A model generated the notes under the pieces. That model made no database searches. It had not been told where the DNA came from and was given only the letters and a program-made list of their open reading frames with translations. Shown here in pieces: positions 39,501 to 47,176 of a stretch of DNA of 64,000 nt. The position numbers were made by a program, and so were the translations under genes. The DNA is from Fimbriimonadaceae bacterium (GTDB taxonomy: Bacteria > Armatimonadota > Fimbriimonadia > Fimbriimonadales > Fimbriimonadaceae): the NCBI GenBank assembly GCA_019187105.1, contig JABAQM010000001.1:3068734-3132733 (forward strand), given 5' to 3'. The first letter of the stretch is position 1, and every line of letters starts with the position of its first letter.

Positions 39501-40528
39501 AGGTAGCCCGAGTTGTATTCGAACAGCCAGTCCCGGTCGGGCGTGCCGTAATTGCCGGCGACGCGAGTAAGCAGACCGCTCTCCGAGTCGTATTCAAACG
39601 TCAGCTTTCGAGGATGCAGGGCCGATGCGCAGCGGACCTCTTCGACCCGGTTCTGCCCATCGCGAAATACGCTGGTTGCGTATCCATTACGATCTTCGAT
39701 CGCGACCAGAAAGCCCCCCGTGTTGAATTGAAACTTCGTCTGGGATTTCGCGGTTAGCGTCCAGGTGTTGTCCTGGTTCTTCACCAAGGTCTCGAAGAAT
39801 CCCGGCGGCCGGTTGAAGGCGCCGTTGCCGCCCTCACTATAGGGCACGGTGAGGCCGTCGCCCCAGCGGACGATCGCCGAGGAGCCAGGCGTGTGGCTCA
39901 CCTTCATGTCGTAGGTGTGGCTCCACCCGGCGCTCATGTTGGCGCCGGCATAGCTGCCGATGGAGTTGTGATAGAGGGTGAGGCTGACACCGGTTTGGCC
40001 GCGGCTGGGCCAATCGACGAGGTGGATCGCGGTGAGCTTGTTCCCGGTATGGGTGTTGACGCCGCCCGGTCCCCATCCGACGCCCGGGTTGCCCGACCCA
40101 TTCGGCCCTTGGCCCGGGAGCGGGGGGCCGCCCGGTCCGCCCGAGCCTTCGCCGCCGATGGGCGGTCCGGAGCCGTTGCCGCCGCCGCCATCGAGTCCGG
40201 CCATGCCAAGCTCCCAGAAGCCGGCCATCCAGATGCTCTCGCCGCGACGGATGGCCTCGGCGAATTCAACGTTGCGCAGGTCGTTCAGGAGGCGCGGCGT
40301 CCATAGCCCACCGCGCGTTTCTGGTTCACGGCCGGGGTTCTTGCCGAGGAATATCGGGCCAGGAGCGGTCGTGTAAGTCTTTCGTTTGGCCGTTTGCGCT
40401 TTGGTGGCAGCGGTTAGGATCGAGTCGATCACCCCTGCGCTGGATTGCATCACCATGCACAAGCTCATGCCAATAGCCGTCGCCCGCATGATCAACGAAG
40501 AGTTCGCTTGGCCCCTGAACATTTCCAT
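36578..40528 (-). CDS. Full-length Rhs/YD-repeat polymorphic toxin with type-A nuclease tip
   Basis: The frame is open to 40567; ATG 40528 follows GGAGGAAAG and starts a signal-like segment (residues 10-30), giving 1316 residues. A Gly/Pro-rich linker lies at about 105-150, then DUF6531-like and about fifteen YD repeats (YDxxGR type: YTYSNGNLLTATDPLSH, EFTYNSNGWLTAI). The core ends with LGHRYYDPSAGRFLSRD and RADPTG at about residue 1156. The variable tip (about 160 residues) contains KGKLAEKAVLQGL, RLLDLKY and VFVEVKSG, a PD-(D/E)XK-type arrangement. Such proteins encapsulate and deliver toxins to competing cells. A consensus promoter lies 98 bp upstream and the immunity gene overlaps its stop. 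Confidence 0.9.
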   Translation of the reverse strand: MEMFRGQANSSLIMRATAIGMSLCMVMQSSAGVIDSILTAATKAQTAKRKTYTTAPGPIFLGKNPGREPETRGGLWTPRLLNDLRNVEFAEAIRRGESIWMAGFWELGMAGLDGGGGNGSGPPIGGEGSGGPGGPPLPGQGPNGSGNPGVGWGPGGVNTHTGNKLTAIHLVDWPSRGQTGVSLTLYHNSIGSYAGANMSAGWSHTYDMKVSHTPGSSAIVRWGDGLTVPYSEGGNGAFNRPPGFFETLVKNQDNTWTLTAKSQTKFQFNTGGFLVAIEDRNGYATSVFRDGQNRVEEVRCASALHPRKLTFEYDSESGLLTRVAGNYGTPDRDWLFEYNSGYLKKIKYPQLPGEFGVRRFHDFIVNTQGDILWHTNRNGKIWKYEYAASKCTKITTPHPADPPYTFQFTYSATNTVITVPGGQQWTHNYSAGKLASVVDPNTGSGSYSESYLYDTDRNVTQVIDRNQEQWNYTYSNGNLLTATDPLSHVTTITYKSTNEVETVLRHNETTPITYHYHANGQVKKVVDQLGRTFAETFLDGNGELDKVIDSKNRTTEITINADGDLVEMTPPGGSTATITYDRYGKPVTIGDTINPNQQFEYDTWGRPILQRTWGLGFEDDTLITYDYEDNVLSVTDPMLHQTVATYDEADAIKTVTNAEGKTTEFTYNSNGWLTAIENARGYTRSYDYTARGDAYRLTLPGTPAAIEEWSFDGNGNVTAYTNPLSETIAYLYDDADRMWKVDYPTGTDTVVTYDHWDRPLSMVDGSGTSSWTFNAADELTTFAAPQGTVNYEYLDDDGGKLKKVIEPGIGETLHEYGAAHGLLEKVTNPHGEITEHGYDAGLRPAWTKFGSGAREEFGYDDRGRMNSVVLKNDAQAVLRSVAYAFDSAGRMTSSLVDGVSTSFTHDAIGQLTSETRSGYAAGYTYDANGNRLTRTVGSVTETYATNERDELVSISVNGNPVREYTLDLAGRTTGVTTAAGTTTFAYDFEDRVTSVSYPGSGSSTYGYNGLDTRVSASGSFGSRTYRRAGAGVTAPVLGDGVSHFTPGVSVRTGSDTRYQHAGLKNIDAQSSGSQSISATRTYDAFGQTVASSGSWSGPFGYGGAFGYQSEPDSGLQLLGHRYYDPSAGRFLSRDKARDGGNWYVYCGNGPLTRADPTGTFFFLLAGAFIAGGTCAWALNEIMENPDDPKGWILLASCLVPGGLVARGVARLLPKVLAPAAKPLALIQKNLTKGKLAEKAVLQGLIKKGYKDATDKLNYFDTPWGKRLLDLKYTRADGKTVFVEVKSGTSRYHGTLQEMKDNWLRAQGIIIVLVRVP
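37291..37591 (-). repeat. 301-bp inverted repeat, left arm (inside full-length rhs core)
   Basis: The reverse complement of this segment is identical, as far as I can read, to 42073-42373. It covers the core from TTFAYDFEDRVTS to QSISAT. The match ends abruptly on both sides. Confidence 0.85.
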
Positions 40529-40625
40529 CTTTCCTCCGATTCCTCTGATTACCGACCCAGCGGTCACCAGGCGTTATGCCTGATCGTGAACCTATGACCG
40601 CAATTCCCTGTCGATAGTAGCGGGC

Positions 40626-40654
40626 ATTGTATCAAAGAATTCCGCCCAAGTCAA
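40626..40654 (-). promoter_or_regulatory. Strong sigma-70-like promoter of the full-length rhs gene
   Basis: On the minus strand TTGACT (-35) and TACAAT (-10) are separated by exactly 17 bp; an A/T-rich stretch (AATCTTTTTTCGC) lies just upstream. The predicted start is about 90 bp before the ATG at 40528. No comparable promoter was seen before the truncated cassettes. Confidence 0.75.
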
Positions 40655-40774
40655 GTCTTTTGCGAAAAAAGATTAAATTGGAATAAGAAGACTCCGGCCC
40701 CACCGTTCCTGCCGACTGGTCCGTGGGTCGAACGATCGCCAGGGGGGCCGAGTCCGTGCTGTCGCTACCGCCCG

Positions 40775-41002
40775 GTGGCGAGATCAGCCGCCACGAGGAC
40801 GGCGAGATTGGAGGTAATGGTGGGCGCTCCCTTCGGGCTAGACTTCATTCCTCTGCCAGGTTATACGAGACGGCAAAGGGAAATCGTTGAAGCCCAGATA
40901 CTCAGAGACCTTGGAGGGCCTGGTGGTGGCAAAACGGCAAATGACAGGTGGCCAATAAACAAGGGCTTACGTGAGGCCCTGGGTCTTGAATCGCCGAAAT
41001 GA
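40775..41002 (+). CDS. Remnant of an Rhs-type toxin tip
   Basis: The frame encodes 75 residues, with possible starts at GTG 40775 or ATG 40817 (behind GGAGG). The C-terminal part, FIPLPGYTRRQREIVEAQ then LRDLGG and NKGLREALG, looks like the tail of a polymorphic toxin tip rather than a complete protein. No Rhs core precedes it. It ends just before the LRR gene, as a toxin would before its immunity gene. I cannot assign it to a toxin family. Confidence 0.4.
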   Translation: MARSAATRTARLEVMVGAPFGLDFIPLPGYTRRQREIVEAQILRDLGGPGGGKTANDRWPINKGLREALGLESPK

Positions 41003-41015
41003 TGGCAGAAGCAAT

Positions 41016-41888
41016 TTGAGTAAGGACTACGGAAAGATCCGCCCTGGACACTTTGGTCCCATCTTGGACCTCCGACGAGCATGGAGTCCAGAAGTTGCCA
41101 AATACATGAAGGCAAACAGAATCACTGGACTCTGGCTGGACTATTCCGAAGATTGGCACGATGACAACATCGACTTTATACTTACCATAGACAATCTCTT
41201 GGAGCTAGTTATCTTCTTTCATGGATACTATCCAGTCATTAGCTTTGGTGATAACGGCCTTGCTTCAGGTATGAAAATCGTTCGCGCAGAAAAAGACTAC
41301 GACCTTACGCCGATTAGCGAGTTAAAATTGTTGAAGCGGCTCCAACTATCTGTGTTCGGTAAACCTAGGCTAAGCTTCGATGGTCTCGTTTCTCTGCAAG
41401 AGTGCTGGGTGGATTGGTCAGCAGGATACGAGAGTCTACTCCAGCTAAAATCACTGCAAAGTCTTACGATAAACTCCACACCCGCGAACCTTATCCCAAA
41501 GATAAGCGCCCTGACATCTCTAGTCACCCTCTGCTTGATGTCGTGCAAGGCCGCCAACCTCGATGATCTGGTAGCCCTATCGAAGTTAGAGTATCTGGAA
41601 CTGGCTCGGTTCAAGAAGCTAAAAGACGTTGACTTCATTGCAAGCTTAACTTCACTGAAGCACCTAAATTTGCGCAACTGCGGTGGTTGCTCTTGCCTTC
41701 GATCGCTTGAAGGGCTACCTAAACTAGAGGTGGTTGTACTTGACGACCTTGGCCTTGTAGAGAGCTTAGACCCACTAGTCAATCTGGGAACTTTAAGGAA
41801 GGTGGTCTTAATGGGAAAGACCAGGCTCGTCGAAATGAACAGCATTCGGACTTTGCGGGAAAAGTTGCCCAGCGTGGAGATTGTTTGA
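41016..41888 (+). CDS. Leucine-rich-repeat protein, putative immunity protein
   Basis: The frame is open from 40971 (ATG, overlapping the toxin remnant); TTG 41016, directly after the remnant's stop, fits the toxin-immunity spacing better. The protein has about 290 residues. From residue 100 on it consists of LRR-like repeats: LKLLKRLQLSVFG, LKSLQSLTIN, LTSLVTLCLMSCK, LSKLEYLELARFK, LTSLKHLNLRNCG and LPKLEVVVLDDLG. LRR proteins are known among immunity proteins of polymorphic toxins, and the location supports that role. No signal peptide is seen. The gene is AT-rich like other tips and immunity genes here. Confidence 0.65.
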   Translation: MSKDYGKIRPGHFGPILDLRRAWSPEVAKYMKANRITGLWLDYSEDWHDDNIDFILTIDNLLELVIFFHGYYPVISFGDNGLASGMKIVRAEKDYDLTPISELKLLKRLQLSVFGKPRLSFDGLVSLQECWVDWSAGYESLLQLKSLQSLTINSTPANLIPKISALTSLVTLCLMSCKAANLDDLVALSKLEYLELARFKKLKDVDFIASLTSLKHLNLRNCGGCSCLRSLEGLPKLEVVVLDDLGLVESLDPLVNLGTLRKVVLMGKTRLVEMNSIRTLREKLPSVEIV

Positions 41889-41949
41889 ATGACCTCTGCA
41901 CTCAGACCTTGAAGTAGAACAAACGGCGCGATAGGGCGGTTGGGGTGGG

Positions 41950-43098
41950 GTGACGGAAACCTACGTCACCAACGCGCGGGACGAGCTTCTATCGGTGCTC
42001 GTCGACGGGGTTCCGGTTCGGGAATACACGGTGGACCTCGCTGGTCGCACGACGGCTGTCACGACCGGAGCGGGGACGACCACGTTTGCCTACGATTTCG
42101 AAGACCGCGTGACCTCGGTCTCGTACCCGGGCAGCGGGTCATCGACTTACGGCTACAACGGCCTCGATACGCGGGTGTCGGCGTCCGGATCCTTCGGCTC
42201 CAGGACGTATCGCCGAGCTGGGGCGGGTGTCACCGCGCCGGTCTTGGGCGACGGCGTGTCCCACTTCACGCCGGGCGTGTCGGTGCGGACGGGTTCGGAT
42301 ACGCGCTATCAGCACGCTGGGCTCAAGAACATCGACGCCCAGTCGTCCGGCTCTCAGTCGATTTCGGCCACGCAGACGTACGACGCCTTCGGTCAGACGT
42401 TGGGGTCTTCCGGCAGTTGGTCCGGACCGTTTGGCTATGGCGGAGCCTTTGGGTACCAGTCCGAACCCGATTCGGGGCTGCAGCTCCTAGGGCATCGGTA
42501 CTACGATCCGTCTGCGGGCCGCTTCCTCAGCCGGGATAAGGCGAGGGACGGCGGCAACTGGTACGCCTACTGCGGGAACTCGCCGCTGACGAGCGCGGAT
42601 CCGACTGGCAAGACTCCTGTGCATGTTGTCATCGGCCTGGTTGTTGCAGAGATAACAATTTATAACTTCCTTGATAGCGCAAACGATGCCTACAACTTTG
42701 TAACAGACCCCAGCCCGATGACGGGTGCTATCCTGGCCATCGGTTACATTGATCCTGGTCCGGTCGGAAAGGCGCTCTTCAAAAAGCTCGTAAAAGCTAT
42801 TCCGGATGGCGCGTCTCAGTTGCAAAAGAATATTCTTAAGGGCAAGGCAGCCGAAGCAGCAGCAAAAGCTGACCTAGAGGCGAGGGGACATACGGATGTT
42901 CAGTTTAAGCGCAACTATGAAAAGACGCCAGAGGGAAGGAGGATGTATGACCTCGACTCCATTACACCCGAAGGAACTCCGGCGAAGACCGAGGTGAAGG
43001 CAGGAGATTCGCCTTACGAAGGAACAAAGCAAGAGTCAAAAGACCAGTTTCTAGAAGAGCGAGATGGCATTCCAGTACATGAGATGAGGTTTCGTTAG
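41950..43098 (+). CDS. Truncated Rhs-core cassette with type-A toxin tip (PD-(D/E)XK-like)
   Basis: The frame begins at a GTG inside core sequence (TETYVTNARDELLSV), so this is probably a silent cassette lacking a native start. About 215 residues of core follow, ending LGHRYYDPSAGRFLSRD and SADPTG. The tip has a hydrophobic region, then KGKAAEAAAKADLEARG, GRRMYDLDSI and AKTEVKAGDSPYEGT, parallel to the tip of the complete gene at 36578, so both belong to one nuclease-like family with diverged sequences. The core is a mosaic: before 42073 it resembles the cassette at 44.5 kb, after it the full-length gene. A DUF4304-like gene follows after 3 bp. Confidence 0.78.
   Translation: MTETYVTNARDELLSVLVDGVPVREYTVDLAGRTTAVTTGAGTTTFAYDFEDRVTSVSYPGSGSSTYGYNGLDTRVSASGSFGSRTYRRAGAGVTAPVLGDGVSHFTPGVSVRTGSDTRYQHAGLKNIDAQSSGSQSISATQTYDAFGQTLGSSGSWSGPFGYGGAFGYQSEPDSGLQLLGHRYYDPSAGRFLSRDKARDGGNWYAYCGNSPLTSADPTGKTPVHVVIGLVVAEITIYNFLDSANDAYNFVTDPSPMTGAILAIGYIDPGPVGKALFKKLVKAIPDGASQLQKNILKGKAAEAAAKADLEARGHTDVQFKRNYEKTPEGRRMYDLDSITPEGTPAKTEVKAGDSPYEGTKQESKDQFLEERDGIPVHEMRFR
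42073..42373 (+). repeat. 301-bp inverted repeat, right arm
   Basis: Partner of 37291-37591 on the opposite strand; no mismatch was found by reading both copies. Sequence to the left instead matches 44520-44640 closely. Confidence 0.85.
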
Positions 43099-43101
43099 GA
43101 C

Positions 43102-43704
43102 GTGAACTGGACTAAGGCTACGATTCTTCGGCGTATAACAAACATTCTGGGGCCATATGGATTCAGAAGAAATGGACAGGTTTACACTCGCCACATTGAC
43201 GAAGTGTCGCATCACATCTTCTTTGGTTTCGAGCAACATCTCGACCTGCTGTGCGTGACTGCCGAGGTCTGCGCGACTTCGGCAGCCTTACGTCCGATCG
43301 TTGATGAACATGCCAAGGATGAGTGGATTGACGCCGAGCTTCGTATCGACCTTGAGAGATTGCCAGCTGCAATGCAATATGAGTCTATCAACACATCTAA
43401 GCTACGATGGAGTGCGCTAAGAGATAGCGAAGACTTTGAAACAATTCTTTCAATCGAGTCTCACCTCGTCAATTTTGCGATACCATTCCTGAGTTTAGTT
43501 TCGACAACGGATGGACTAGTGCAAGTGCTATCGATCCGTAAGATTGGGTTGCCACTCATCACATGGTTCTCAAGGCGCCTGATTGCTGCCAGATCAGAGT
43601 ATCTCGTCTTCTGCTGGTTCGGCCTCATCGATTCCGGCGAGGTTAGCCAGCAGAGTTTTCGCGCTAGTTGGACATTAACGGGAATGAGATCGACGGAAGA
43701 CTAG
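43102..43704 (+). CDS. DUF4304-like putative immunity protein, paralogue of 35919
   Basis: This 200-residue protein starts with GTG 3 bp after the type-A tip. The N-terminus (LGPYGFRRNGQVYTRHIDEVSHHI) shows the DUF4304-like pattern found in 35919-36581 and 47819-48280. Shared blocks with 35919 include ELRIDLERL versus QIRMDLDIL and IRKIGLPLITWFSRRL versus VRRIGMAQATWFSIIP. Both paralogues follow type-A tips, so toxin and immunity have diverged together. The protein is cytoplasmic with no signal peptide. Confidence 0.72.
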   Translation: MNWTKATILRRITNILGPYGFRRNGQVYTRHIDEVSHHIFFGFEQHLDLLCVTAEVCATSAALRPIVDEHAKDEWIDAELRIDLERLPAAMQYESINTSKLRWSALRDSEDFETILSIESHLVNFAIPFLSLVSTTDGLVQVLSIRKIGLPLITWFSRRLIAARSEYLVFCWFGLIDSGEVSQQSFRASWTLTGMRSTED

Positions 43705-43908
43705 GTCGCTGATTTACCCCATGGCGTCGCCAAGAATGGCAGCCGCATCTGAATCCACCGGATCCTCTGAGGTGCCATAGCTCTAGTACTTAGAGGATTC
43801 ATCTCGTCGGCTGGCCAGCAGTGGTCGTTCGACGGCAACGGCAATGTCACCGCCTACACCAACCCGCTCTCTGAGTCCATTGCCTACCACTACGACGATG
43901 CCGACCGG

Positions 43909-45534
43909 ATGTGGAAGGTCGACTATCCCACCGGGACCGACACGGTGGTCACCTATGACAACTGGGACCGGCCGCTTTCGATGGTCGATGGGTCGGGGAC
44001 GAGCAGCTGGACCTTTAACGCCGCCGATGAGCTGACCACCTTCGCCTCGCCGCAGGGCACGGTGAACTACGAATACTGCGACGACGACGGCGGCAAGCTG
44101 AAGAAGGTCATCGAGCCCGGCATCGGCGAGACGCTGCACGAATACGACCTGCTTAACGGCCTCCTGAAGAAGGTGACCAACCCCCACGGCGAGATCACCG
44201 AGCATGGCTATGACGCCGGATTGCGGCCCGCGTGGACGAAGTTCGGCAGCGGCGCCCGTGAGGAGTTCGGCTACGACGACCGGGGCCGCATGGATGAGGT
44301 GGTGCTGAAAAGCGACGCCCAGGCGGTGCCGCGCTCAGTGGGCTATCAGTTCGACCCGGCGGGGCGGATGACGTCGTCGCTGGTCGACGGGGTCTCGACC
44401 GACTTCGTGCACGACGCGATCGGGCAGCTGACTTTGGAAACGCGCACCGGCTATGCGGCGAGCTATACCTACGACAGCAACGGTAACCGCCTGACGCGGA
44501 CCGCCGGCGGCGTGACGGAGACCTATGCCACCAATGCGCGGGACGAGCTTGTATCGGTGCTCGTCGACGGGGTTCCGGTTCGGGAATACACGGTGGACCT
44601 CGCTGGTCGCACGACGGCTGTCACGACCGGAGCGGGGACGACTTCCTTTACGTACGACCTGGAAGACCGGGTGACCTCGGCTTCTTATCCAGGGAGCGGC
44701 TCGTCGACCTACGGCTACAACGGCCTCGATACGCGGGTGTCGGCGTCGGGGTCTTTCGGCTCGCGGACGTATCGGCGTGCCGGGGCGGGCGTCACCGCGC
44801 CGGTGCTGGGCGATGGGGCGTCGCACTTCACGCCGGGGCTCTCGGTGCGGACGGGTTCGGAGACTCGGTTCCAGCATTTCGGGCTGAAGAACATCGACGC
44901 GCAATCGACGTCGTCCCAGACTATTTCCGCTTCGCGGACTTACGATGCCTATGGGCAGACCGTTGCCTCCTCGGGTTCGTGGTCGGGGCCGTTTGGGTAT
45001 GGCGGGGCGTTTGGGTACCAGTCGGAACCGGATTCGGGACTTCAGCTTCTGGGGCACCGCTACTACGACCCGTCCGCGGGTCGCTTCCTGAGCCGGGATA
45101 AGGCTAGGGACGGCGGCAACTGGTACGCCTACTGCGGGAATTCGCCGCTGACGAATGCGGACCCGACCGGGCCGATAGTACACTTCATCTTAAAGAAACT
45201 AGCTGGAATCCTAAAGGATATACTTATAGATCTAGCTTGGGACCATGTTGCGAAGTTAATCGGAAAACAACATGGGGCAAGGATTCACAAGGTCCTAGGG
45301 GACTTTGTAAAGGACATAGCAAAGCAGCTTGGAATTGAAGACTATGTTCATGTTGAACAGGCTTACAGGGGAGCAGTCCCATATGAAGGGTGGAGACCGA
45401 AGGGTACCATATCAGCCGATGTTGCTATTGGACCAAAGAACGCACCTTGGATTGTGGTTGACTGGAAGACGGGAAAGAAAGGGATGACCCGAAGGCAGAT
45501 AAATGATATCGAAAGGGCATGTATTCAACGGTAG
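43909..45534 (+). CDS. Truncated Rhs-core cassette with type-C toxin tip (PD-(D/E)XK-like)
   Basis: Core homology begins near 43822 (QWSFDGNGNVTAYTNPL) and the frame is open from 43771, but no start codon exists before ATG 43909, which is internal. About 420 residues of YD-repeat core end with LGHRYYDPSAGRFLSRD and NADPTG. The tip (about 120 residues) contains helical regions and then GTISADVAIG with IVVDWKTGKKG. The D-x(n)-DWK spacing again suggests a PD-(D/E)XK nuclease, but it is not closely similar to tips A or B. A distinct candidate immunity gene follows at 45617. This is the longest of the orphan cassettes. Confidence 0.75.
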   Translation: MWKVDYPTGTDTVVTYDNWDRPLSMVDGSGTSSWTFNAADELTTFASPQGTVNYEYCDDDGGKLKKVIEPGIGETLHEYDLLNGLLKKVTNPHGEITEHGYDAGLRPAWTKFGSGAREEFGYDDRGRMDEVVLKSDAQAVPRSVGYQFDPAGRMTSSLVDGVSTDFVHDAIGQLTLETRTGYAASYTYDSNGNRLTRTAGGVTETYATNARDELVSVLVDGVPVREYTVDLAGRTTAVTTGAGTTSFTYDLEDRVTSASYPGSGSSTYGYNGLDTRVSASGSFGSRTYRRAGAGVTAPVLGDGASHFTPGLSVRTGSETRFQHFGLKNIDAQSTSSQTISASRTYDAYGQTVASSGSWSGPFGYGGAFGYQSEPDSGLQLLGHRYYDPSAGRFLSRDKARDGGNWYAYCGNSPLTNADPTGPIVHFILKKLAGILKDILIDLAWDHVAKLIGKQHGARIHKVLGDFVKDIAKQLGIEDYVHVEQAYRGAVPYEGWRPKGTISADVAIGPKNAPWIVVDWKTGKKGMTRRQINDIERACIQR

Positions 45535-45616
45535 ACCGGGCTTAATTATCGAAGTAGGAAGGGGCGGGACCCAGGAACACGTTGTGTGGCCCCTAGTACG
45601 GAAAGGCAGGTAGGCA

Positions 45617-46207
45617 ATGCGAACGGTGATAACTGAGTTGGCGCGTCGTCTTGATAATGGGTTCGTGGTTATGGCTGATGAGCCAAAGGCCATCCGATTG
45701 CTGGAGTCTCCGTTCTTGTTTGAGAAGTTGTCGATATGGTATGTGCCACCGTTATCGGTTGTACGAGTTGCCGTCACTACTCCGCTTGTAGTACCCCTCG
45801 GAGAAGCGTTGGTCGGAATCCGTTACCGTGACCTGATCGAAGTCGAAGTCGAGCATAAACCTGGCCCTCGTGACAAGGAGATGATCCTTGGCCGTGTGCT
45901 ACCGACGATTGCGGAGAAGACGAGGATACCGACAACCGATGCCACATTTATTGATCCTACGACCGGACACTACCGTGAGGCCATAGACCATTTCTTGCCC
46001 GCTATCTATCTATTAACGTACTGTGCTTACCACGGACTCAAGCCGCGACAGGATCAGCAGGAGGAGGCAGAGCATTGGTTATTCCCGCATAAATATATTA
46101 GTAACTTGCACTGCGCTGCTTACGAGGTAGGTACTCTTTTGATATCTCTGATGGATGTAGCGCCAAGACATGGCGCGGCGTGCGGTTCGGACAATCCTGC
46201 AAGATAA
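45617..46207 (+). CDS. Putative immunity protein for the type-C toxin
   Basis: This 196-residue protein starts 82 bp after the type-C tip, behind a GGAAAGGCAGG purine run. I do not recognise the family. The N-terminal half is beta/alpha (WYVPPLSVVRVAVTTPLVVPLG; residues about 41-62) and the C-terminal part helical (HYREAIDHFLPAIYLLTYCAYHG), possibly forming a hydrophobic helix. Function is inferred only from position after a toxin tip. The last dozen residues (RHGAACGSDNPAR) run into the next cassette and may not be native. Confidence 0.5.
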   Translation: MRTVITELARRLDNGFVVMADEPKAIRLLESPFLFEKLSIWYVPPLSVVRVAVTTPLVVPLGEALVGIRYRDLIEVEVEHKPGPRDKEMILGRVLPTIAEKTRIPTTDATFIDPTTGHYREAIDHFLPAIYLLTYCAYHGLKPRQDQQEEAEHWLFPHKYISNLHCAAYEVGTLLISLMDVAPRHGAACGSDNPAR

Positions 46208-46252
46208 CCGAGAGCTTGTCAAGCAGCAGCTCGTTAAGAGATAACCTGAAAC

Positions 46253-46567
46253 AGGGGATACGCGGGTCTCGGCCTCGGGTAGCTTCGGCTCGCGGACGTA
46301 TCGGCGTGCCGGGGCGGGCGTCACCGCGCCGGTGCTGGGCGATGGGGCGTCGCACTTCACGCCAGGGCTCTCGGTGCGGACGTCGGGTGAGACGAGGTTT
46401 CAGCAGCCGTTCTTGACTTTAAAATGATTACCAGTGACAAGGGCCTTATTTCAAGATATGAAAGGCAAGTAATAGGATACATGGAATATAATGGTGTCGA
46501 CAACGGAGTAATCGTGTGGTATCGGATGGAGGATGGAATGGCCACGATTGTCAATGGCCCAAGATAG
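46253..46567 (+). pseudogene. Broken Rhs cassette with the end of a type-B toxin
   Basis: About 150 bp of Rhs core (DTRVSASGSFGSRTYRRAGAGV... up to LSVRTSGETRFQQ) is joined out of frame near 46405 to the last 53 codons of a type-B toxin, which read VLDFKMITSDKG, then VDNGVIVWYRMEDG and IVNGPR. These align with the intact type-B tip at 34705 (VLDFKMITSNPK, EHGVIVWYKVVGG, VVNGPP). The core-tip junction and the first part of the toxin domain are deleted. The gene cannot make a toxin, yet its immunity gene downstream is intact. Confidence 0.78.
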
Positions 46568-46601
46568 TCACAACTCCGCCACAAAGGATACTTGAGCAAT
46601 C

Positions 46602-47144
46602 GTGAGGCAGAATCTGGATCTGGTTGTTAAACCTCTTTTCGAGGAAGTTTGTAGAAGTCTTACCTTTCGAAAGAAGGGAAAGTATTGGCTTCATGACTTT
46701 GACAAGACAAGGCTCTATTTGCATCTTCGCAAGTACACGTTCGCGAGTGCGTACGATTTAGATTCTGGATTAGACTTTCAAGAGTACTCACCTTCATATC
46801 CTCAGCGAAGGGACTTGGACGAGTGCGCCTTAGGTGCGCCCCTTGGTTCGTTCTGCGACAAGTCCATTGCTGTCGAAGACCGAATGGCTGCTTACGATGA
46901 TACGAAGGCAATGTCCCAGGACTTTAGACGGCTAGTCTTTACTAGGGACGTGCTCAGTGCAATGGAGTACTATAGCGAGTTTGCGGTTGGTTTGGTATCC
47001 GTAACGCCCGAGCGAGTTTTGCTTCCAACCGATGCAGGGCAAGGCCTACCTCCTGGTCGTCCGCTAATCAGTAGAGACCTGCGGCACCATCTCTTTGGTA
47101 ACCGGTATGGCCCTAACAAAGAATTATTTCCGGACCTCGACTAG
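46602..47144 (+). CDS. Putative immunity protein for the type-B toxin, paralogue of 34134
   Basis: This 180-residue protein starts with GTG 34 bp after the truncated type-B toxin. It is homologous over its whole length to the leftward gene at 34134: LTFRKKGKYWLHDFDKTRLYLHLRKYTF and VSVTPERVLLPTDAGQG against the matching segments there. Two members of the same family, each next to a type-B tip on opposite strands, is the main evidence for an immunity role. It could still protect against the type-B toxin although its own neighbour is broken. AT-rich. Confidence 0.7.
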   Translation: MRQNLDLVVKPLFEEVCRSLTFRKKGKYWLHDFDKTRLYLHLRKYTFASAYDLDSGLDFQEYSPSYPQRRDLDECALGAPLGSFCDKSIAVEDRMAAYDDTKAMSQDFRRLVFTRDVLSAMEYYSEFAVGLVSVTPERVLLPTDAGQGLPPGRPLISRDLRHHLFGNRYGPNKELFPDLD

Positions 47145-47176
47145 GTGGGGTTGGCCATGCCGGTCACCGAGGAGGG

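Noticed and set aside
37814-39502. 562-codon plus-strand frame opposite the full Rhs gene
   Set aside because: It lies entirely antisense to YD-repeat coding sequence and its periodic Val/Gly/Arg composition mirrors the repeats; not a gene.
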